Shown here: piece after piece, positions 36,204-47,735 of the stretch
How the letters are laid out: each line of letters opens with the position of its first letter
Position numbering within the stretch: position 1 is the stretch's first letter
Program-made: the position numbers and the translations under genes
NCBI GenBank assembly: GCA_963971425.1
Contig: OZ020516.1
Location: forward strand, 14,992,593 to 15,056,592
DNA from: Bryoerythrophyllum caledonicum
Taxonomy: Eukaryota > Streptophyta > Bryopsida > Pottiales > Pottiaceae
Reading direction: 5' to 3'
Length of the DNA stretch: 64,000 nucleotides
Notes under the pieces: generated by a model
The model's database searches: none
Told to the model about the DNA's origin: nothing
Seen by the model: only the letters and a program-made list of their open reading frames with translations

Positions 36204-37000
36204 TCACTACCCCTCCACGTCCCGTGTTGGCACGAAGCCGAAAGTCCTTGATGCGTTGCACTGCCGTATTAGGGTCGTACTCCGTTTTCTTCCCTCTCAG
36301 TTTCTGAATCTCCAAGTACCTCTTTGCCCTTGTCCTGTCACGCTTCAAGAGCAATGCGGCCTCGCCAGTCTTGGGCTTGGCACTCTTGACGGGCGCCTGC
36401 TGCTACTCTTTCTCCACGTCGAGAACCTCAGACTAGAAGAGCTCCGCCACAGCGCAGACGTGCGCCCTGCTGCCACCGCCGACCACCATCCAACTCCAGA
36501 ATCTGCTCATGGATCGCCGTCTGCTTCTTCTCGTTACCGCACGCCTCTCACGCTAGGACCACCTTCTTGTGCAGCATGACGTCATCCGGCGCGAGCTCCC
36601 CCGCGCGCGCTTGTTCTCCGGCGTGCACCACACGACTCCTCGAACTGTTGCACGATAGAACACCGGGTTCAAGTCGTCCAGCTCCGGCAGCGTTTACTTG
36701 GTTGACCCTGCCTAGCACTCGTAGAGTTCTAGCACGCGCCGCCAATTCTCTCGCCCGACGCTGCCCAACACCACCGCGAGATCCTCGTTTTCCAGTTGCT
36801 CGGGCCAGCTCTCCAACACGTCCGCCACAGGACGGTCGAGATCCAGCTCACAAATGGCGATGGCGAGACGCTGAACTCGCTCCTTCTAAGGATTTCTTGC
36901 GCACTCCATGCACACTCTCCGTGCTTCCCCTGATCACAGAAAACTCTAGTGCGAATGTAGGAGTTTTGAACAACGCCCACAAAACCCTAGTAGATGTATA
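36204..37000 (-). pseudogene. Decayed coding region, PPR-like start, several stops
   Basis: GC-richer minus-strand DNA with long stretches of protein-like sequence in one frame, broken by TAG and TAA codons. From about 36900: RLAIAICELDLDRPVADVL, then ENEDLAVVLGSVGRENWRRV and LELYE. This resembles the N-terminal part of some plant pentatricopeptide-repeat proteins. Further on come LPELDDLNPVFYRATVRGVV with CTPENKRAR, and (36210-36420) AALLLKRDRTRAKRYLEIQK with DPNTAVQRIKDFRLRANTG. At least two TAGs (near 36430 and 36395) sit where Gln codons would fit. It ends against the CACTA insertion. It may be a dead host gene or a gene fragment carried by another element. Confidence 0.4.
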
Positions 37001-37411
37001 ATAATGTTGCGGCCACACCCATTTCCACAACATGATCTTTCTCAAGTAATAAAATAAGTGATAAACACTCACAAATCACAATAAGTCGAGTCCATGCCAC
37101 TCTTCAAGAGTGAAAACATGATATGGATAAGGCTAACGATGTGCAACACGTACACACCCTCACCTCATCACGTGGGAAACTCAACTTGAGAAAGATGAGT
37201 CTCCCTCAACCACACGTGGAGGTCACCCGGGTTCCAAGTCCCGAGATGAGGTGTCGAAAGACACCACCGTTGCCCTAGCCGCCACGCGGCACTAAACCTA
37301 ACTCTAATCTCCCATTAGCGCTAAGTCTTGGGCTCTCCGGTAACTCCACAACTCTCTAGATGGTTTCTACCCGAATACCATCTATACAAACACCTCCATG
37401 CGCCGATCCTG

Positions 37412-38316
37412 ACAACTCAATTCTAGGAAGGGTGTTGAAGTTGGAAGTAGTGGTAAGCTTTCCCCTTTGTTTCTCACAACAACACATGTTGGTCACCACA
37501 ACACATGTTGGTCACAACAACACATGTTGGTCACAACAACACATGTTTCTCACAACAACACATGTTGGTAGACTTGGTATATGTTTTTTTGTGTAGATCT
37601 TTTGGATTTGAAATTTTCCACACTTGTATTTGACATAAAGACGACTTCATACCCAAAATTTCATGGACAAATAATTTTTTTTGAATTCTTGGGAGGGTGT
37701 CAAAGTGGGCAGATGTGAAACTTTCCTCACAGCTAACCCCCATGTTAGTAGATTTTGAATATCTTCTTTTGAATACATTTTCTGGCCTTGAAAATTTTCC
37801 CACATGCTATCAACATAAAGGTAACCGTGTGGCAAAAAATTTCATGTTGAAATAACAAACTCTCAGCCCTAGGGAGGGTGTCAAAGTTGGAAGTAGTAAA
37901 ATGGTTTTTCCTTGTTTCTCATAACTACACATATTGGTAGATTTGGGATGCGATTTTCTTGGTGCACTTTTTGGACTTGAAAATTACCACACATGTAATA
38001 AAAATAAAGGTGTTTTCACTCCAAAAATTGCATGGGCAAAAAAAAATTCCTCAATCCTTGGGAGGGTGTCAAGTTGGCAGTTGTGAAACTTTTCTCACAG
38101 CTACCCCATGGTGGTTAATCTTTGATATCTTTTGTTTTAAATGTCCCTTGGACTTGAAATTTGGTATGCATGTTTTCAACATAAAGATGATGTTGCCCCC
38201 AGAACTTCAGGGTAAAATAATAAATTTTCAGCCCTGTGGAGGGTGTCAAAGTTGGCAGTAGTGTGGGGCATCATCCTTGGAATTGCCCGAATGCCAATTT
38301 GAATGTCACCCTACTA
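37412..38316 (+). repeat. Second ~185-bp array, kin to the mariner terminal repeat
   Basis: Five units end in GAGGGTGTCAAAGTTGG-like words near 37428, 37691, 37873, 38062 and 38238. Each contains TGTTGGTAGA, TTTGGACTTGAAATTT and CAAAAATTTCATGG-like blocks, as at 2.1-2.66 kb. Both arrays stop after CCAATTTGAATGTCACCCTA. No transposase is associated. Confidence 0.78.
37474..37569. repeat. ~20-bp tandem repeat
   Basis: CACAACAACACATGTTGGT is repeated five times, enlarging the first unit of the surrounding array. Confidence 0.9.
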
Positions 38317-38622
38317 TACATAATTAACTCAAAATGGAGGGTGTCCAAAAAATTTGAAAATATAAAATGTTTGTCTAAGGTGATACCCATGTAAAGCCAA
38401 AGTCTTACCCTTGTAATATCTAGGAAATACTCATGTAATACCTATGTGATACCCGTTGTGTCCAAACCACTGTATTAAGAAAAAAGTTGGTTCGTACAAG
38501 GGGTGTCCAAACCAGACCAATACATATGGTATATGATTATTAGGTGTCACCCTACCAAACCTAAGGTTAAGCTACAATATTCAACAACTACCAAGTCAAA
38601 AAATGAGATGATTGATTATGTA
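38317..38622. other. No gene seen
   Basis: Low-complexity AT-rich DNA with several GTAATACC/GTGATACC words near 38380-38455. No open frame or inverted ends recognised. Confidence 0.4.
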
Positions 38623-38977
38623 AAGTTAGCCCCCCCATAACCAACAAAAATCCATAATCAATGCCTATTAAATTGGGATATATCCAACCCTCTTCCATCC
38701 CATTACTGTACCACCAACTCAGCTCCAAATGGAGGTTTGCTATTAGTCAAGACCCTTACTTTTGGCCGTTGATTATGGGGGGTACCTACTATTGGCCACT
38801 AAACATAGCTGCATACTTTGAAAACTCATAACTACTTCAGTTTTCATCGAAAAAATATGAAATCACTTGGTTGGAATTGTATTTCTATTGGCTATCACTG
38901 AAAAGTAATAGTATAATTATCTCCTCTCTCCATATATGCACATTCCTTAACTTGTCGGTTTTAGGGGGCCTTACCTT
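38623..38977 (+). mobile_element. ~354-bp MITE, copy 1 (upstream of ABC1K8)
   Basis: Reads AAGTTAGCCCCCCCATAACC at the left and TTTTAGGGGGCCTTACCTT at the right, so its ends are inverted repeats. A second full copy in opposite orientation lies at 46862-47215. No coding capacity. It ends about 60 bp before the GC-rich promoter region of the kinase gene. Confidence 0.85.
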
Positions 38978-39039
38978 GTCTCATGTGAGGTGCAACGTAA
39001 AGTTGTATGAATCCTACGAAGTGCACACCACAAGGAACT

Positions 39040-39918
39040 TTCCTTGCCCTCACCAAAGCGAATCTCATCCGTAAACGCATTCCACGGCCACGATCCGCGG
39101 ATGCGGTGGCCCTTTACAGGACCACAACCAGCGACCAGAACCTACCACCGCTCGCGTCCATCACGCCACCCCAATCCCGTGCTCGCAACCGCAACCACGC
39201 GCGCGACCACGCATCCCCGAGACCGCCGCCTCCCGAGGCCGCGCTCGGGGCCGCGCGCGCAACCAGGGACGGGTCCGGCAAGCGCTCGTGCTGCAGTCCC
39301 CTCGGACCACCCCAGTCCTCGGCGATTGGACCCGGCCAGCTTCACCGCTTCGGCGCGTCCTCTGGTGGTGTGGCGGCCGCGACGTCACCGCAGTTGCGTA
39401 GCGCGCCTCCCTAGCTCCGCAACAAGCCTCCAAGGGCGTGAATTGGTGCCCATTTTCTCCGTTGTTGGTGCCTAGCTCTGTGGGACCTGTTCTCAGCTCC
39501 AGAGTTTCCACTCGGAGTTCATTTTCGAATTGGGCTCTGTAACAGGTGCGACGCCAGTTCTGTGGATTCTCGTGGTTGCATTTTCTGACTGATTCGGGGT
39601 TAGACTAAAGCTTGCTCACTCTTAGGTTTATCGTCACAAAATGCTGCCAGAATGAAAAATATTCAATTCCAGTACTTGTTGCGGATCTTCACTCGAGACG
39701 CAAGTAGCAAGAGTGATTTTTGTTTTTAGAAGCAGACTTGGAATCAAATTTTGTGGCCAATTCGTCTGGGTTAGGCTACCTGGTGGATGTATTTTTTCAT
39801 GTCGTTTTTGTTTTTGTTCAATAAACATGTGCATGGAACAGGAGCCTCTCTCAATTTGTGGTTTCTAATCGAGACGGAAGATTGATTGGACGGGTACGGG
39901 GTTGGTGTGCTGGTCGCC
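39040..39918 (+). promoter_or_regulatory. GC-rich promoter and 5' leader region of the ABC1K8-like gene
   Basis: From about 39060 to 39420 the sequence becomes markedly GC- and CpG-rich compared with its AT-rich surroundings, then normalises before the ATG at 39919. This position and composition fit a promoter and 5' untranslated region; AG sites such as AACAG near 39840 would allow a leader intron. Overlapping open frames on both strands (for example 39044-39475) are Arg/Pro-rich and look like composition artefacts. Transcription start unknown. Confidence 0.45.
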
Positions 39919-42900
39919 ATGGCTCTGGTGAATGCACATCTGGTCACTTCTCAGACAATCAAGCTGAGCAGTGAGCTTGGGAGCTCGGAATTGCGGGAGG
40001 GCCAGGCTCTCCGGTTCCACAGCTTGCAGCCTCTGCGAGCTAAGAAGCTCCGGAATGGTCGCAGCAGCATTCGAAGCGCGGGTGAGAACGGGAGCACTAA
40101 TGGGTCAGCTAATACTCGCATGGTCCCCATCGAGGAAGCTCTCAAGGGCCGGAGCGCCACTTTCCTCAGCAAAAGACCTGATTCCAAGCCAACAAACGGT
40201 ATGTAAAATACGTCTCCATTTGCTTCTTTATTTTCATCCAAGGGCCGTGAAGGTGGTCTCACGCGAGAACTTGACATGAGTATGCCCAATCCCAAACTTT
40301 GCAATCCTAATTCACCTTGTAACTGTTCTCCGTCATTAAAATTATTCTAAAATTTCCTTGCGACATAAGGAGTCGTATCACGCACTTTGACACCCCCTAA
40401 TCTGACCAAAACTGACTAACACGGGCAAGGTTTTAATCTATAGCTTGAATGCAGAATATGTCACCATAACTGACTAAAGTAGCCAAGGTTTTATCTGTAG
40501 CTTCGTGAATGCCCTTTAAGGATTTCATGAATTCTTTGAACCACATGCAGGAGGAGTGAAGACCTCAACAAACGGCGCCACTTACAGAAATTCCAACACA
40601 AACGGAAGTACGAACGGAAGTACGAATGGAAGTAGTACAAATGGGAGTGCTAAGGGAGCGGTGATGAACCGTCAGCTGGGAGTGTCCATCGGCAAGGTGA
40701 GCGGCAGCGCGAGCACCGACGTGGTGATTTCGAACGTGGACGTGGCGAAGCGAGTGCTGCAGCCTCCGGTGGACGTGGCCAAGTACGAAGAGCCTGAGCC
40801 GCAGGCCCTGAGGGTGCTGCCATCCGACGAGGGCTTCAGCTGGGCCAAGGAGGACTACAGCCCCACGCAACGGAACATTGATGTCTGGAGCTTCGTGCTC
40901 ACGCTGCGCTCTCGCGTGTGGCTTCTGGACGCCAAATGGACCTACATCGGCGGCTTCACCGAGGAAAAACAGGTGAAGATCGCTCCTACATGAGCCTCGA
41001 AGTCGGTGAAACCTGAAACTCTTCTGAAAGTGGTCGTCTTGTCGTTACAGAAAGCGAGGCGGCGAAGCTTAGCGGTTTGGGTTAGGGAGAAGATCCTGCA
41101 ACTGGGACCGACTTTTATCAAGCTCGGCCAACTTTCGTCCACGAGATCCGATCTCTTCCCGGCTGAAATTGTGGAGGAGCTAGCCAAGCTTCAGGTACAT
41201 AGATACTTTTCGAAAAGCTCTTGTGTTAAGTTCATCCGATTTGTCGCTGAAGTCTAGATTTTCCACATGTTTTGTGCAGGACCGAGTTCCAGCGTTTTCA
41301 GCTGAGAAGGCCATGGCTTTCATAGAGAAAGAGTTGGGGGCGCCAGTGGATGAGTTGTTTGCAGACTTTGAACGTCAGCCTATTGCTGCAGCAAGTCTTG
41401 GACAGGTTGAGTCCTTTTTCAAGCTCCTGAATCATATATAATTCAAATCCCTGTTGTGATTGTAAGGTCAGTTCATGTGAACGCATTCTCTCCAGACCTC
41501 ATCTTTTTCTATGAACGTTCTGTTTCTGCAGGTGCACAGAGCAATTTTGCGCAATGGAGAGAGAGTTGTAGTCAAAGTTCAGAGACCTGGCCTGAAGAAA
41601 CTGTTTGACATAGACTTGAGTAAGAAACCTGCAGTTAAGCCCTTAGTAGTAATTCTCAGCTTCAGCTAGAAGTGGACCTCACTTTCTGATGCTGCATGTG
41701 GATGTTTGTGCAGATAATATGAAAGTGATAGCTCAGTATTTCCAAAACAGTGAGTCTATGGGCGGTCCAACGAAGGACTGGATTGGCATCTACGAGGAGT
41801 GTTCCACGTAAGTACATGGGACTCGGTTTGTCTTCTTTTGTGTATAATTCAAAGGATTAATGATTCTAACATGGATTTTGTCACAGGATATTGTATCAGG
41901 AGATTGATTATTTGAATGAAGGACGCAACGCAGATAGGTTTAGGCGAGATTTCCGGAAGCAGAAATGGGTCAAAGTGCCTGTGAGTTCCGCCTCCTCTAC
42001 TAACTTCATGATGGTGTGTATATAGGCACACATGAACTGAGAACATTATCCAGCTGGAATGTGTTTAACAAGTTTCTTATGATTGTGACATGCAGCAAGT
42101 GTACTGGGATTATGCATCACAAAAGGTGTTGACTCTGGAGTATGTACCCGGTAACTTTCTCCTCCTTATCTGAAGGTTCTTGTGGATTATTACACCACAC
42201 AATGTATGCTTTAAGTGACCTTATTTCTAAGAGCCAAATGGTCAGTAACTAGTTAAGTATCCTTCTTTTTATGGTCAAACTCCTGTTAACTTTACGTTTC
42301 TGAGCAGGTATAAAAGTAAACGTCGTTGCGGTTCTGGATGCTGGCGGATTCAACAAAGCGAAAATAGCAAGTCTTGCCATAGAAGCTTATCTGATACAGG
42401 TGCTTATTCTTTTATTCATTTTGAATAAGAAAAATGAGTTTAAAATATCTAAAATCAGCTCTAAGAACAGAAAGGAAACTAGTATGTCATCCTCAAAGGT
42501 GATTCAAACTAGTTTGACTTGAGTTTAGAGACCACCAAGCTCTTCTATTGATCTCATTAGAGTGAGGGAAGAGTAGTTTGATAAAAAAGAAGAGGTATCT
42601 TATTGAAATTTTGGATGGCTCTCTAGTTAGCTTACCTCTGATTATGAGTTTCTTGCTAATTTTGGCTGCCAACAGATCTTGAGGACAGGTTTTTTCCACG
42701 CTGATCCACATCCCGGGAACCTAGCTGTGGACGCCGACGGCTCCCTGATCTATTATGACTTCGGAATGATGGGCGAAATCAAGGCTTTCACACGAGAGAA
42801 GCTGCTGGAGATGTTCTACGCTGTTTATGAAAAGGACGCCCAGAAAATCATCCAAGCGTTGATCGAACTTGGAGCCTTGGTGCCAACTGGAGACATGGGA

Positions 42901-44897
42901 TCAGTCAGTTATCCTCCCTTCTTCTCCTTTCAAAATTACACTACAAATGATAAACAGTGTCACAAATTCTAATTGTCTTCCTCAAAATTGCTTATGTATT
43001 GATTGGTCCAATAAGGTACTCGTTGAGAAATATATGAATAGCGTCACTAAGATGGATAAAATAGCATCATATTTAGAACCAATGCTAGGGTGGTCCTTTA
43101 AGTTCTTGGAAATTACGTGGCTGACAAACTCATTTTTAATGTGTCATGTCCATTCCTAATTTATTGACACACATTGACTTCGTATCTTTGATTTTGACTT
43201 GCTTTACTTTCGTTAGTCAGGTAAGGTAACATTTTCTCTTCTAGTTAGGTTCTAAGCTCATTTAAGAACCCTCCTCAAAGATTCCTAAACGAAAGGCTGT
43301 TCTAGCATTGGTTCTAATGTTATGGTCACTTACTGCTATATGTCACTTTTTTTACTTTAAAAAAAAAATGCAGTTGTAGTATTGCTCTTATATAGTATGG
43401 ACAATGAGGGATAAGTGCATGTAGATTACATATCACGGATAATAAAAAAGGATGAATATTTGCTAATTCAACCATTTACTGGTTGTGAACAGGTGCGGAG
43501 ATCAGTGCAATATTTCTTGGATAACTTAATGGACCAAAAGCCTGATAAAGCTGCAACTTTTTCAGCTATAGGAGAGGTAAGCGTTTCTTGTCATCTGCAT
43601 TAGAATCATGCACTTTGAATATTCAGATTCTGAGCTACGTGTGCCCTGAATCATGCAGGATTTATTTGCTATTGCGATTGATCAACCTTTTCGATTCCCA
43701 GCGACATTTACGTTCGTGCTTCGTGCGTTCTCCACACTTGAAGGTTCGTTATAAAACTCCCATTCTGCAAATTCCGTAGACCGAGAATTACTCCTACTTT
43801 CACACAACTGACTAAAGGGAATGTGCAGGCATCGGCAATACGTTGGACCCTGATTTTTCATTTGCAAAGATTGCTGCACCGTATGCCCAGGTATGGAAAG
43901 AAAATCAGCTTCTCAAGTAGGTTAAGTAGCTTTTCGTAGGGTCCATGTGCATTACAAACTTTTTACTGTATGAAACATTGTCAAACTTTAGAAGTGAGAG
44001 GGAGGAATAGTGAGTTGATTGAGTCAAATGACATGTTCTGCTCCAAAACTGTCATCTGAGACACACATCTTCCTTTTAATTATAATAGATTTTCCTAGAA
44101 TTTTAGAAGCTATCCGAAGTTTTAATCTTACATGTTGTGTGTTTTATCAGGAATTGCTGGATTCACGCACCGGGCAGAAGAGTGGGTCACAGTACTTTGT
44201 TGAGGAGCTGCAGCGCCAGGCAACTGATGTAATTTTCTCACGAACCAAAAATTACTCCATATGTTTCTTCATATTTTTGCATATTTTAATACAATGGTCA
44301 TTTTTGCAGGCAAGGGATGCCACGGTTGCTATGCCCCAGAGAGTGCAACGTGTAGAGAAGATAATGCGGCAGCTCGAAACTGGTGACTTGAAGCTCCGAG
44401 TTAGGAGCCTTGAAGTGAGAAAATCTTCAGAGTTCTCTCATTTTGGGAAGGTTCATGAAGCAAAGAAGAAGAAAATTAATTTGTCGTTGATTGTTGGTGG
44501 CAGGCGGAGAGATCAGCAAGGCGAGCATCCGTGATGCAAATGGCCACCATCAACACCATCTTTGCTGTGGGCTTAGCTAACATTGGAGTCACACTGAGCA
44601 CTGCCCAAGGCATCACACTTGTATCAAATTCCTCGTTTGTGGGAGCTGGTAAGCAATCAACCTCACTTCAACGAATCCAGGTATCAAGGCAAACACATGT
44701 TGATACTACCACACAAAGAAAGAAAGAAAAATGAAGAGCCCGGTGCATGGACTTCTAGCTGTCATGATATTGTAGCTCACCATGAATATTCACTTTCGTA
44801 TCCTTGTGACTGTCCATGTGCAGCTGTATTCCTGGCCCTGCTGGTGAACAATGTGCGCCGGATTCGCAACCTTGAAAAATTTGAGAAGATGCTGTAA
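39919..44897 (+). CDS. ABC1K8: ABC1-family (UbiB-like) plastid kinase, ABC1K8/OSA1-like
   Basis: Seventeen exons join to 751 codons without a frame break: 39919-40198, 40551-40972, 41051-41194, 41280-41405, 41532-41619, 41714-41807, 41887-41980, 42096-42150, 42308-42399, 42676-42903, 43493-43576, 43659-43743, 43829-43890, 44151-44228, 44310-44414, 44504-44648, 44824-44897. The ATG has a good context (GCCATGG). Residues 1 to ~75 are Ser/Arg-rich like a chloroplast transit peptide; ~120-140 hold an Asn-Gly-Ser-Thr repeat. Kinase motifs: KLGQ (~258-261), Ala-rich loop AAAS (~318-321), VVVKVQRPG Lys (~339), HADPHPGN (~473-480), DFG (~493-495). Two hydrophobic C-terminal segments (~692-710, ~724-737) may anchor it in a membrane. 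The FTEEKQ-KARRR and [19 protein letters not shown] context matches the Arabidopsis OSA1/ABC1K8 type (about 760 residues), a chloroplast-envelope protein linked to iron and oxidative-stress balance. Intron 10 has a less usual GTCAGT donor. The subclass assignment is from memory of the family. Confidence 0.93.
40580..40656 (+). repeat. Coding minisatellite in exon 2 of the kinase gene
   Basis: Short repeats of AACGGAAGTACG encode Asn-Gly-Ser-Thr units in the region between transit peptide and kinase domain. Such a tract is probably disordered and could vary in length between individuals. Confidence 0.75.
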
Positions 44898-45550
44898 TTA
44901 GCCATGCTCACCGCCACATTGTATATTAAATTATTAGCCACATTTTAGACGCAGGCTCGCTCCATTCTTTCAAATAACCAAGCATGTATACGATGATCCC
45001 GGTATCTGGGCTGAAATATCCACGATTACATTAACTTTGTCTACTACTGTAACAGTAATCAACTTCTGTTGTGTCCACGTCCATGGATTCCATGACAAAT
45101 AGTGTCAAAAAATGCGACTTTATGTGACATAAATATCGTCGATAATGGAGATGAAGAGTGTCACTTCTTGTGACACGAAAGGCTTGTTTTCACTTGGTGG
45201 TTTAGATTTCCCAAATTGTTGGTAATAATGGAGTGGTTTGTATTTGCCCATTTCCACTATCAAACAATGGTTGGCTTTCTAACGATAAAGAAGCGTACAG
45301 CGCAGGTGAGTCAGTAGAGATATTAATTATGGTGTTATGGTTAAATTTTTTCACTATTAAAGTGATGGTTTGAAAATACCAATAATAGAATGTGCATGGT
45401 GGTTTGAGTGGTAGTAAGTACTATATTGTTCACCTTACTTAGTGTGGACTAGAGTAGTTTGAATTTCTACACCCTGGCCTAGTGCCAGTTTCTTTGAGGC
45501 TCTTTTGTCTCGTTGTACTCCGTTTCTGTTGATTCAACCCGAATTGAGAT
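44898..45550. other. 3' flank of the kinase gene
   Basis: Contains AT-rich DNA suited to polyadenylation (TATATTAAATTATT near 44920). No other gene recognised. Confidence 0.4.
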
Positions 45551-45551
45551 T

Positions 45552-46600
45552 TTAAAGTTTGAGTTTCTACACTAATAGAAAATTCATATGCAATCTTTGA
45601 CTTGCACACATTTGCTTGGAATTGAATACCCAATCCAAACTTGACATGATACAAATTAAATGATCCACATTAATAATACATCCACACTATATAAGGTGAA
45701 TGGTATAGTGGATCAAAGGAACAATTAACTTTGCTGGAAATCGAAAGAAAAAAGAAAACCACACCAACAGACCTCTGAGCCCCCCTCCCCTTCGTCTTCT
45801 CATGTTTCCTCTCATGATAACTAATTTTTGGAATCCAATAATGGTTCTTAACACAATTATGACACTACATCTTTTCTAAAGATAATATAGCAAACCTTAA
45901 TTTGAGGGTGGAACACTACACGTGGACAAGGTAGTAAAAGATTCATAATTGAGTGTGGATTCATGATTCGAAGGCAGGTTGTGTGCCTAGTAAACACTTG
46001 GCGTTCGAGGTTCTAGTTTGTAACCGTAGTTGACCTCTTTTGAACCGGGAATCATCACACGCAGAAAGGTGCAACAGTGGCATGGAAGCTCTGGTTGCTA
46101 CACAGCTTGTCATGACTGCAGGAGGCGGTGGATGTGTGGCCACCTGCTCGCGAGTGCCGAGTTCGAGGGGAGTCGTGTGTCAAGCTCTCCATGGAGGCTC
46201 CTGCAGTCACCACTAGATCCCTTCAGAGGCATCAGTTTCCAGAAGATGGGGAATTTATCTGTGGCTGCTGTGACCGCCATGAACTTCACTTCTGTACTCT
46301 GGTGGAACCTCTTTTGTGTCTTGGATTCTCCTCTTGCAGGGGAAAAAAAAAACACTAGTTTTTCTTTTTCCTTGGGGACATGAGAAAAATTGGCTAGGTT
46401 TTTTTAGTCACGTACATCCTTCACTTCATGTCGTTCGAGTTTCTACACTAATGAGAATTCACATGTGCTCTTTGAAAGGCACGCGGATGCTTGAAAATAA
46501 ATACCCAATCAAAACTTGACATACGTGTGCTTGATGTGAATTGGTGTGAGTGATTCACATCAATAAAGAATTCACACTATATGAAGTGTAGAGAGAAGGT
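45552..46600 (+). repeat. Pair of ~140-bp direct repeats, about 0.9 kb apart
   Basis: The block at about 45552-45700 (GAGTTTCTACACTAAT, ATACCCAATC-AAACTTGACAT, TCCACACTATATAAGGTG) recurs at about 46437-46590 with moderate divergence. Between them lie unrecognised sequence and some open frames without domains. The pair could be diverged LTRs of a small non-autonomous element or two separate MITE copies. Confidence 0.5.
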
Positions 46601-46861
46601 CTTACAGCTCAAAGTTGGATAACGGACGACTTTATTTGGCTAACGAACTTCTCCACTATTATCTAGTAGTGTAGATAAATGAAAATCACTACGGTACTTT
46701 TTTTCTTTTTTCTTTTTTCTTTTTTCCTTTGGTTAAGAGGGAACCAAGAACCAAATCAACGCGCCAGAGCATTTCTACGGTACTTTCACATTTCTTTTTT
46801 AACACTATAATAAGAAATCACATGAGTAAACCCTGTGACTGTAACAAAACTGCAGAGATTA
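46601..46861. other. No gene seen
   Basis: AT-rich with a TTTTTCTTTTTTC pyrimidine tract at about 46699-46728. Confidence 0.4.
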
Positions 46862-47215
46862 AGGTTAGCCCCCCTAAAATCGACAAGTTAAGGAATGAGC
46901 ATATATGAAGAGAGGAGATAATTATACTATTATTTTTCAGTAATAGCCAATAGAATTACAAATCCAACCCAAGTGATTTCATATTTTTCCAATGAAAATT
47001 GAATTAGTTATGTAACTTCAAACTACGCAACCATATTTAGTGGGTGGCTAGCAGTAGGTACCCCCCATAGCCAACAACCAAAAGTAAGGATCTTGACTAA
47101 TAGTTAACCTCCATTTGGAGCTGAGTTGGTGGTAATGGGATGAAAGAGGGTTGGATACACCCCAATTTAATAGGCGTTGGCTATGGGTTTTTGTTGGTTC
47201 TGGAGGAGCTTACCT
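46862..47215 (-). mobile_element. ~354-bp MITE, copy 2 (downstream of ABC1K8, inverted)
   Basis: Reverse-complement copy of the element at 38623-38977, about 85-90% identical by eye. Ends AGGTTAGCCCCCCTAAAA and the inverted form of AGGTAAGC lie between TA dinucleotides (46860-46861 and 47216-47217). This fits a Stowaway-like, Tc1/mariner-mobilised MITE. The two copies bracket the kinase gene. Confidence 0.85.
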
Positions 47216-47273
47216 TACTCCTAAAAAAGACGAAGGTGTTAGAACTGCAGATGTCATGTCATACAGAGTGTAA

Positions 47274-47573
47274 AACATTTGCCCTAACAATAAACCTCGC
47301 CCTCGTATTAATGACTAGCGGGTATTTATTAGTGGGGCAAATAGCCCCCTATTTTTGGATTGTTGATTAAAAAAATAAAATTTTAAAATTAAAAAGATGT
47401 GTAAGTTAAGGGGGTCTCTCGTTCCCGAAATAAAGTCAAAATTTCTTTTAAAAGTGCCGTAAGCCCCATAAATTTAAGAAACAGGGCTGGAGGACGGCCT
47501 GCAGGGTTAGGAGGAGGGCCCGCTGCTCACGAATGCGAGGGCGAGGTTTATTGTCTAGAAAACATTTGATATG
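47274..47573. repeat. ~40-bp inverted repeat pair
   Basis: CAATAAACCTCGCCCTCGTA near 47290 recurs inverted near 47530-47570, with about 200 bp between. It may be the ends of a degenerate foldback element. No coding capacity. Confidence 0.45.
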
Positions 47574-47735
47574 GCTCCAAGTGAGAGATGGTGTGGCGAG
47601 TGAAGGGTGGACGTGAGTGGTCCCAAAGGACACGGACTAGGGAGCCGAGGCGGTGCGCAAGGTAAGAGTCAGAAACAATGATGAAGTGAAATGCAGTGAG
47701 TGGTATGAGGGGCAGTAATATAAGTTAATAGCGGG

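Noticed and set aside
39044..39511. Open frames on both strands upstream of the kinase (up to 143 codons)
   Set aside because: Arg/Pro/Ala-rich, mutually overlapping, and explained by the high GC of the promoter block.
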